From assembly GCA_030847615.1 (NCBI GenBank), contig JAUMIR010000001.1, positions 293,348,187 to 293,412,186 on the forward strand: a stretch of DNA of 64,000 bases. The letters run 5' to 3'. The translations under genes and the position numbers were made by a program. Positions 46,766-56,800 of this stretch are shown here, piece by piece. Position 1 is the stretch's first letter; each line of letters starts with the position of its first letter. The notes under the pieces are model-generated. The model did not search any database. It worked only from the letters and a program-made list of their open reading frames with translations, and had not been told where the DNA came from. Origin of the DNA: Gambelia wislizenii (taxonomy: Eukaryota; Chordata; Lepidosauria; Squamata; Crotaphytidae).

Positions 46766-47329
46766 AAAATGCATTAAATAAAGCACCTACTTAATGAAGA
46801 ATTGGTTTTTTTAAAAAAAAAATTAGCTTCAACTAATTTAGAATCTGTTTTACATATGTCAGCTAATTTTAATCTATTTTTAATTTTAAAAATCCTTAAA
46901 AAGAAACAAAAAAAGTGCAACCCTCTAGCACTTGGCCAAGCAGAAAATGTCCCTCCCAGAAATCCTGTGGAAGTTGGTCACCCTTGCCCCAAACTGCACT
47001 TTACTTAGCATATATGTGTAGTATATCTGGGGTAGTGTAGACATATATTTTTTAATTAGTATTTTGAGCCGCTCTGGCACTGGCCAAACAACCCCAGGAA
47101 AGCCCTTCTCATGTTAAAGAACCACTATTCTACATATAAATAATGCTTTAAATCCACTCATTATTTTTAACCATTTTATTAATCTGCACCATACTGTGGA
47201 AAATAGTAGGTTTGTATTATAAATGAACTACCTTGTACAAAAGCAACAAATTCATCACATTTAGGGACATTTTAAACCACTTTTTTTTTAGTCACACAGT
47301 AACAAGGGACATTATAAAAAACCTGCGTG

Positions 47330-47655
47330 GTGAGGGTTACTTCTGTTTTCCTCTATGGAGTGGAGGCTGGAGGGTGGGGGGTGGGGGGGGAGAGAAGGGG
47401 AGGGAGGAATAAGCAGATTGCTTTAATTGCAAGACCCAACTCTTGTAAGCTTAAAAAGAAACATTGAGTAATATTGAGTGTTCTGTGAGAAGAGATTTAT
47501 GTAACCTGCATCTAAACCACAAGTCACATGGGCTCTCCTTCCCACCCCCACCCCATTTGATACTTTTGCTCAGAGCAGAGGTTATGTTTTTAGTTTGCTT
47601 CCTCCTCAGTCATGCAGTGCTAGCCTGGGGTGAATGACTTCAAGCCTCATCCAAG
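47330..47655 (+). promoter_or_regulatory. CYTIP: Candidate CYTIP promoter / 5'UTR
   Basis: About 300 bp upstream of the CYTIP ATG. At 47365-47408 there is a G-run tract able to form a G-quadruplex. At about 47513 the sequence aaaccacaa matches a RUNX site, and at about 47597 gcttcctc is an ETS/PU.1-type site on the - strand. Such sites fit a leukocyte gene, but short motifs arise by chance and no TATA box was seen. The start of transcription is unknown. Confidence 0.25.
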
Positions 47656-47826
47656 ATGTCCTTAAAGAGGCTCATTCAACAGAACCGCAAGGCCAACAGT
47701 GTGGGCTACTGCACAAGCTCACCTCACAGCCCCTGCTTGGAACCCATTGGTAGCCCACCACTGGACAACAAGCGCATCGAGATGTTCACAAATCCAGTGG
47801 GGACTTTGTCTAGGGACTTCAAACAG
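47656..47826 (+). CDS. CYTIP: CYTIP coding exon 1 (start)
   Basis: The ATG at 47656 sits in ccaagATGt and opens MSLKRL, matching the MSLQRL start known for CYTIP. The exon is 171 bp (57 codons), ends TLSRDFKQ and has donor gtatgt at 47827. The first in-frame stop is just past the donor. The middle (YCTSSPHSPCLEPIGSPP) is poorly conserved, as usual for this region. Confidence 0.88.
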
Positions 47827-50800
47827 GTATGTTCCACTTCAGAGCACTGCCGGATCTGTTTCTAACCCACCCTTCGGTCTGCTGTACTGTGGGCTCCATA
47901 TTCCATGTATTTTCAAGGGAAGACCGAACATGCCAACGACTGTTGGACAACATAGCATGTCAGCTTAGGTCCCATGTTAATCTTACTCACTATCAGGTCT
48001 GGCCCTGCCATTAGGCAGAGTGAAGCAAGAGCCTTTAGTCAGCAGATTTGGGGTGTGATGAATGGGCAGTGAATTCCTTGTTATTTACTTTGTTCTCTCT
48101 GTATATTTATCCCCAGGGATGGGGAGAGGTGCTTGTGGGATTTTGTTTGGCATACTGAAATAACTTGTTTGGCTTTGAGTGGTGAGGTGCCACTTGCTGC
48201 TCTGCCACAGGAGCAAATTCTCTTGGGCAAGCCTGCTTCTCGTGCCTGTCACAATTGCCTCAATCCCAGAGATCTGGCAGGTGAAACTTTCCCTCACTGT
48301 TTATTTCCATGTGGGTGGTGGTGGTGTGGTGTGTGTGTGTTTGTGTTGGCATCCAGCCCTGCTATATTTCCATTTGTCTGAACTCCTCTCAAGGGCATTG
48401 TATGGCACAGGGCCAGTTCTGCCATGGAGCAGAGTAAAGCAGTTGACCTGGCAGGTGATTTGGTGTGTTGTGAGTAGGCAGCATCTTGTTACTTTTTAAT
48501 CTGTTCTTGTTGTTTTGCTGATTTTTAATGTCTCACTCTCTGCAGTGATTTAAATTTGGGGATTAAAGGAAGATTTCATGAGGGTGATTCTTATGGGGGA
48601 AGCAATGTCCTCATTTTGCACAGACACACACCCGGCTTCATGCACTGTACCTTTTGCCTATGTGTGGCTATATGTGTGGTACGATGCCACTTCCTCTTCC
48701 ACTTGAGGCAACAAAGCATCATGGGCATGGCGCTGAGATCTCTGAGGAAATGGCAGTTCTGGCTGATTCTAATGGAGTCAGTGGGAGAAGGACCAGCAGG
48801 GATTGTAGTATGTGCTTGCAGTCTGGTTAGGTCTTTAAAGCAACCACAGCCATGATGGACCTTGAAGTCAAGATCAATGTACAGTTCAACCACCTCTGAC
48901 AATAGGTTCAATAAGTTCTGTTGCTGCTGCTTGCTAATTGGTTATTTGTGTCCAACCTGGGACCACACTCCATTTCGAAATGAGATGAGAAGGTATAATA
49001 TTTTTAATCAAGAGAGGTTCTTGCTTTCCACTTTAGGGAGATAAGATTTGTTTCCTCAAGTGTCATTTATTTAACTTCAGGCAGTGGAGCTAATGATGGT
49101 CTGAGAGATGCCCTTTTGCAACTATAGCAAAAGCCGATTTACATTAACAAAGTTTTTGAACTGTAACAGGACGATGGTAGTGGTGGAATAAAATCGTTGT
49201 CCAGTATCTCAGCCCAATTTTCCTCTTCTCTTTCATTTTAAAGAACATAGACAGTTTTATTTCTGTCATAAATATTTATTTATTTATCTAAGTTATTTAT
49301 ACCCCGCTCTTCAGCCACAAGGCTATCAGACCGGCTTACAAATTGGTTTTTTTTTTTAAGCAATAGCAATTTACACATCTACACTGCATTAAAGCAGCTT
49401 CCAATGTGTGTTAGCTAACACATATATCACCCCTCCCTGCTCTATTTAATACTTTAATTTTGACAAATCTCTGCTTATGTAAATTGTATCTGGCCACATT
49501 CTAATATGGGCAGGTAATTTCATTGCCAGGAGTAATGAATTGGCTCCCCTTGGTAATAATGGGAAACTTCTGCTAAGACAGAAAAACATACTTGGTGAGA
49601 GAAGAAGAGGCCCTTTTATGAGAGTTGAAGAACCAGGAATAAAATAATCCATAAAATGTGAAGTCAAAGGCTTTCATGGCCAGCATCCATAGATTTTCCT
49701 TGGGCTTTTTCTGGGCTGTGAGGCCATGTTCTGGAATAGTTTCTTTCTGACGTTCGCCTGCATCTGTGGCTGGCATCTTCAGAGAATGGTTGGGTAGGAG
49801 TTTATATATTGTGAAGCCCTGTTGGGGAGTATATGTAAATTTGTGTATTTGAATGGTTAGTTTCTGGGTATAGAAATGCAAGGATGATTAGTGTCTGTTT
49901 GGCCCATCAACCAACCATTAGCCAAACAGACACTAATCATCCTTGCATTTGTTGATGCAGAAATTAACCATTCAAATACACAAATTTACATATACTCCCC
50001 AACAGGGCTTCACAATATATAACACCCACCCACACACACTCTTACCCAACCATTCTCTGAAGATGCCAGCCACAGATACAGATGAAAGGTCAGAAAGAAA
50101 CCATTCCAGAACACGGCCTCACAGCCCAGAAAACCCCCAAGGAAAATCAATCCATAAAATATCTGCCATCCCTAGATGGAATTACAAGCAGCCTGTTGAT
50201 CTATAGAAAATCTCTCTATCTGTCTATTGGATTTATATCCTATCTTTCTTCCAGGATGGGATTCAAGGCAGCTTACAATAATTTAAAAAATGCAGCTAAA
50301 ACATTACAAAAGTTTTTTTAAAAAAATTAAACAATTATGATTATTAAAACATAACAGTTAAAAAGACATGTAGATTAAAAACAGTTTCAATGAAATTGAA
50401 AACATTAAATGACATTTAAAAACAGCACACCAATTATACACACACTTTTTAAAAATCCACAGTGAATAGCAGCACAATGTCCTATTTAATAATAAACTGG
50501 AGCCAGATTCAGTCATGCTTAGAGTAGGGAGTATAGCTTGTTACCTAGTTCTGGGAGATTGTTTTGATCTCTGGGTTAGGAACAAGGATTAAGGGAAGGA
50601 TTACAACATTGGATCATTTATTTATTTGCATGCTTTGTTTATTTAATTTATACCCCACCTTTCTGTGTACATCCAAGGCTGATGCTTTACTACACTGGGA
50701 ACTGGAGATGTTGCTTGACTTTCCTGGGCTTTTAAATAGAAATTTGGTGGGGTTTTTTAAGGTGTGGATATTGGCAACCATTGGCATTGACCAAGGGGTA

Positions 50801-53800
50801 ATTTATTGGCACGCCCATCTAAACATTTGGCAAACCCATGGCTATTGTTTTTGTGCCTTGGGTTTTTGTTCTTCATTTGTCATTTTGCCTTGAGCCTTCA
50901 CCACAGTGTGGGCAAATCTTCATGATAAAAAGAGAAAACTGAATTTATAAATTTTGTACATGCTGGAATGCAATCCTGAAGCTTGGCTTTGTTCCACACA
51001 AAACCCACATGTAGTCCAGTACAAAGCACAGTACAAAACACTCTTCTTTGGCCAGCATAAATGTGACAAAACAAGATGAGTCACTAGCTGGTCTGCCTGT
51101 GGGTGTTTGGTCATTTTTGAAATGTTTCCAAAACATGCAAAACCTTGCTCTGTGACAACTACAAACAAAACCTTGTTCGGTGACAACTAAGTGACAACAA
51201 CAGGACAAAATAAATATGTATGTTTGCTTTAGGCATCTCTATTGAATTCATTTCAGTTCTCTTAGAGTGCTTTCACACTACACAATTATAGCGCTATGAT
51301 TCGACTTTAACTGCCATGGCAACATCCAATGGAATGCTGGGATTTGCAGTTTAGTGGGAGGGGCATTTAGAATTTTTGGCCAGAGAGCTCCTCAGGTGCC
51401 TCTGACCAAACTAGCAATGCTACAATGCCATAGGATGCAGCTATGGCAGTTAATCATATACAGTAGTGTAGTGTAAATGGGCCCATAGGTTGGAATCCAC
51501 TACCCACCTAGCCAAATGTAAGCCTGATTGAACTCACTGGCGCTTACTTCTCATTAGGACCGCATGAGATTGCACTTTTAATACCCCTCCTTCCAGCCTT
51601 ATTGAAGCCAGCTCCCCTGCATAGGAAGGATTTTGATGGACCTTACCCATGTTCTTGGCACCATCCAGTTCATTGGCTATCTCAGATTGTCAGAACTCCT
51701 TAAATCTAAAACAAAGTTTGAAAGGATCTCACTCACTTTAAACCATGATGGCCATCTAACTTGCTAGTGAGTTTTCCAGAAAAAAACTTTCTGGAGTTTT
51801 CATGCTTTGGATTATTCAAATTTATCTTGAACATAATGTATATGATTATGTGTGTAAAATGCTACAATTTCACCCTGAAGAATATTTCTGTACATTACTG
51901 GAGATGTGCCTGAACTGAATTGGAGTAAATTTTCCTTGAACAATAAGATTCATAGTAGCAATGCCAAGTGGATTTTAAAATTAACAATTTCATGCCACGA
52001 CTCCTGGATCTGGTGGCATTCCAACATCAGAGAGAAACAGTTAAAAAAAAGAGAGAAAAATCTTTTCCACTCCTTCTGAGTTGTTTTGTTGTTGTTAATT
52101 GCCATCAAGTCAACTTCGATTTATGGCAAAGTCATAAATTCATGTATATTTGTTATATTTGTGAATATGATGCCTGTTTAATCCTGGGTATTTCATCACA
52201 GAACCAGCATGGTGTAGTGGTTTGAGTACTGGACTACAACTCTGGAGAGTAGGGTTCAAATCCCCATTCAACCATGGAAACCCAGTAGGTGACCTTGAGC
52301 AAGTCACACTCTGTCAGCCTCAGAGGGAGGCAAAGACAAACTCCCTCAGAAACAACTTGAAGGCACACAACAACAGCAAAATTTCATCTAAGAAGCAGAA
52401 ACAACATGTAATATAGGGTAGGAGGGTGGGAAGAAAAGTCCAACAGAATTTGGATATAGTTAGGGCTAGTCTATATGAGCCCCAAAAAACACAGTGCCCA
52501 GCAGAAAAAGCAAGTCACAGCTGCTGTGACTTGTCTTAATGGTGGTTTTGCCCAGCAGCCCCCATAAGCTTTGCATACATACAGGGAGACCGCTGAGGAA
52601 GGGAGAAGAGGGTGAGAGAGTCCTCCTCCCTTCCTCAGTCTCTGTGGGGCAGCGAAGGCAGCGGCACAGGGGTGGCAGGGAGCCAGGGAAGGGGGAGAGG
52701 GTAGCAGTCTCCCTCCTCCCTTCCTTGGTCTCCGTGGGGCGGTGATCCTTGATTACTTGTTAAAGGCAGGAAAAAAATGACGGCTGAGGGTGCTTGCCCT
52801 GTAATGTCTCTCCACCCCCTGTGCTCCTCCAGCCAATCAGGTTTTCATTTCCTCTTGTTGGGGCAAGCAAATCAGATCAATTTTCTTGTCCCAATGAATG
52901 GAAATGCACGCCTCGCATTAAAACAAAAAAAAGATGGGAAAAGCTGAGAAGGCTTTTCCAGCAAAATGTTTGCTGGTTTTGGCCCCCCCTTTTCACAATA
53001 TGGCGAAATCAGGCAGGATCCCATTAAGATAGGTAGGATTCTCCTCGCATTCTGTGAGGAGTTTTTTCACCTTAATCTATATAGCTGTGTGCTACAACTA
53101 TGCTGTGTTAATCTAATTAGCATATTTGTATGTCATTGAAATTAGATATAAATGCACATCATTATTGTGCAAGTCACACTGCCTCAAATTAAGGTAAAGG
53201 CAAACCCCCTCTGTATATAGTTAATCTATATAGCTGTATGTTGTACCTATGCTGTGTTAATCTAATTAGTATATAATTGTATGCCCTTGAAATTAGACAT
53301 AAATGCACATCATTGTTCATAATTCATATTGTATCCTTTAGCAAATTATAGATGGACTATTTACATTTACTGCAATAGGTTCTGGACAGACAGAAGAAAG
53401 TACAGTTGTCCCTCTGTATCCACGGATTTAAGTATTCACAGCTTGAAAACATTCTTTAAAAAATAATAATCCAAAAAGCAAACCTTGATTTTGCCATCTT
53501 ATATAAGGGAGACTATTTTGCTATGCCATTGCATATAATGGGACTTGAATATTCATGGATTTTGGTATTCACCAGGGGTCCTGGAACCAAACCCCAGCGA
53601 ATATGAAGGGACAACTGTAATTCTACAATATTTGTTGAATTCATGGCTATTAGTTTACCTGCACTTGAAGACAGGTTTAGACAATTTAATGAAGAAATCC
53701 ATGAAAGGTTATAAACGAAGTGCCCATGTTAAGAAGTACAAAAGAAATAAATAAGTTCATGTTCATAAACACTTTCATGAAGGATGATTCTGTTACTGGC

Positions 53801-56800
53801 TGCTAGGCTCATGCGCTAACCCAAAGCAGCCTCCCACACTCTTCTCTGTATGTATGTATTGACTGTATATATTGAAAGTATTTGTTGTGTTCCTTGTTTT
53901 TGGGTAGCTTGAGGTACTATCATTGTTCTCATTCATTTAACTGCTTCCTTGTTCCTTCTCAGTTAACTGAAATTCTCACAGCAGATAATTTTGTGTTTTG
54001 AATTTTTTATTTTTATTATTTATTTTTGTTTTCAGTTTTATTGTGTTTCATGGTAAATTGGCAATTATGCCAATACTAATTGATGGTGAATAACAGTGGG
54101 AGAAAGCTACTACCCTCCAGTCCTACATGTGGACCCTTACTCTGTTAAAAGGATGCTGGGCTATACTGGCTGTACATTAGTGAGCAAAACATGTCTTATG
54201 AGCAGTCCAGCTGTTGATCTGTGGCCCTCCAGATGTTGACGAACAACTTCTCCCCTCGTCTCTCACCATTGGCCAAGCAGGCTTGGGCTGGAGAAGAATG
54301 GAGTCTAACCTCTGGAGCGCCACAAGTTAACCAGACCTGATCCCTCATGGCAATGCATTTTATTTTATAGAAAACATTAAATTTCTAATAAAACTGATCA
54401 GCTTCTCTTTATGTCTTTCTCTAGCTTGCTCTAAGTAGAACGAGTTCCTTAGGTGACTCTTCTGGCCCACAAAGGTAATAAGGACTTTTTTCCCTCTTAA
54501 TACCAAGTTATTATACTACTATTGGTAATATAATAACCAATATAATAACTATTGGGTATGTAGGCATACTGAAGCATACACATTAAATGACAAAGATGTA
54601 AATGTTAAACAGCAATGACATTGAAATCTTTAGGATGGCGAGTAATGGAGTGATGGAAGCAACTCGTTTTTGCACCCAGTAGCCATTAAAAACTACCATA
54701 CCATATAGTAGTGTGCTGGAATGAAGTTTGTTTTTTAAAAAACAATGGAGTTTGTTTTTTAAACCAAATATATTGAAAACTACTGTGTCCAGGCCATCTC
54801 TGCAATGTAAATTTGAGCATTTTACCTGTCCTGTCTACTGACGGACACAATGTCAAAGCACTGAGGAACTGACTCCTCGCTCCAGATGTCTAGTGGTCTA
54901 GTTCACAAAGTCAAATAGGGAAGCTAGGAGCCTGTCTAAACGGTGAAAATACCCCTGATGGAATTTGCTGAGAATCCTACCAGTATAAACAGGATCCAGT
55001 GCCAATCCACACTATTCAGAAAGAGGAGGGCCCAAAACAGCAAAAACAACAGGGTAAAAGCCTTCACAGATTTCCTTGTACTTTTTCACAAACTGCGAGG
55101 CAGGTGCACATTTTTGCTCTTTTGGATTATTGAACAATAAAAACCTTGAAGGGAAGCACAAAGCTGATTGGCCAGGTGAGAGCAGGAACAGGGCGTGCTA
55201 GTAAGGCAAGCACCCACTGCCTCCATGTTGGATTTTTGCCTTAGCAATCGCTCGCTAAGGTGATAAAAAGGATCAATATTTTTTGTTTTGCTTTCTTGAA
55301 AAACTGCTCTATTGCACCAGTATACATTGGGGTGATTTTTTTAAAAAATAAACTCAGCGGCAGTAAAGAACTAACACAAGTAAATGACTCGCGGCTGCCA
55401 TCAGGAATGTGAGGCTTATGGGGGCTTCCGTGGTCAGAAAAACTGTTTAGACATGCCGCTGCTGCTCTGAGATGCCAATATTATGAGGTCTTTTGGATTA
55501 TTCCACCTCGTGTAGATGGGTCCTAGATGTGTAGACAGAATGGGTTTCTGTAGAGAGTGACAGGAAGCGATTGTTCATGTTATAATGAGCCCACAATTCA
55601 ACCTGCCTTTACAGCAAAGCTACCCTTGAAATGATGGTATGGAGGTAAGTTGAGAGCTAGGGAAGACTATGCCATGATTGCATCACCATGTGCTCAACTT
55701 TGTATACCTCCATTCAAACAGCATTCTCAATTTAGCACATAGGTTATGGGTTTTAAAAATGTAGTCCAAGTGATCTTTGGAGAAGTGTGGGAGAGGGGTA
55801 GTGAGTTCTTAGGTTTTCAGTTCTCCATAATACAACAGCTGTTCTTATATTGCTGTATAACTATCAAAATAAAATGTTTTTTTCCGAGTACTTTTGGTAC
55901 ATGTGTTGAATGCCACATTTATCCTAAATAAAATCTTCAAAAACGTCTGACTGTACAGTTACTAACTTTGATGATTGTTTGATTCTTTGCAGAAAGTCAC
56001 TTAAAATCCTCAAAGAAGATAATGAAACATTTGGGTTTGACATTCAGGTAAGGCTTTAATGCTGTGAATAGAGGGAAACTGTGGCTCTGATCCTATCAAC
56101 CTGAATGGCCTATGAAACAGAAAGTAGCAGCTTCTTTGGGGTAGGAAAATTAGGACAGATGTTCAGCCTCTCCCAATCCAATGGTCCTGATCTGGTTTTC
56201 CACTTCTTTCTCCCACCCATGCATTTTCTTCGTGCTAGTAATAACTGTTTTGTCCTTCACTTATTCCTTATTGTGAGGAATAAGAAGGAAAGTCAGTCTT
56301 TCTGATAGGAGAGTGAATGGAGTTTATGAAGAATAAGCCTCGGTTCCTTTCCCCTTTCATGTTTGTTCCCTTTCTGCCTAACAGCGAAGTGGCCCACAAA
56401 AGTTATAGATGAATTATTTCTTTGGATGAAAGAGAGCAACTTCCCCCTAATCATGCTTGAGCAGTTTGGTAACTTAAGAAGAAGGGCAGCTGTCTTGTTG
56501 GGTGGGAAGCATTTTTGTTTCAGTTTTTTTTTAAAAAAGCACATAAAATAAAATGACAAAAAGGAAGTGTTTCCTTTAGCATGGTGTGGGTGGGTACAGT
56601 TTGTAGCTATGTAAAACAGGCCCTCATGCTCTGCTAGTAGATGAGAAAAGGAAGATGTGTGCTTACCCATTGACAAAAAAGAGGAAATGTGTTAGTAAAG
56701 AAGGAGGATTTTTGTCAGATTTAAATAAAAATCACATCTACTAGAGTTGGTGGGGGGAGTATGGCCCACAGGCTCTGTAAAGCTCTTGGGAGCCCAAAAC

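Larger units (their letters stand above)
19590..47330. other. Gene-free interval between ACVR1C and CYTIP
   Basis: About 28 kb with no host exon recognised on either strand. Beyond the elements listed separately, the stretches 20560-20990, 23110-24600, 25530-26450, 30620-32300, 33830-35050 and 35265-36130 hold no feature I can name. A possible old antisense LINE (AT-rich, about 34130-34400) and 37270-37560 are equally anonymous. 46250-46660 and 46770-47320 also show nothing certain. Confidence 0.7.
47827..54424 (+). other. CYTIP: CYTIP intron 1
   Basis: Intron of 6598 bp. It holds a loosely duplicated repeat (about 47995-48105 and 48405-48505), a large inverted dimer (49686-50154), LINE tails near 49260, 50215 and 50615, a fold-back MITE (51268-51480), a tRNA-SINE (52203-52378), a 97-bp direct repeat pair (53072-53317) and a Tigger-like MITE (53403-53617). 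The GC-rich stretch at 52455-53040 looks like another unclassified element. It starts near gggctagtctatatgagcc and includes the 21-base palindrome at 52511-52531. Confidence 0.75.

Noticed and set aside
53072..53317. CRISPR array
   Set aside because: Only two long, imperfect units in a vertebrate intron; no short regular repeats.
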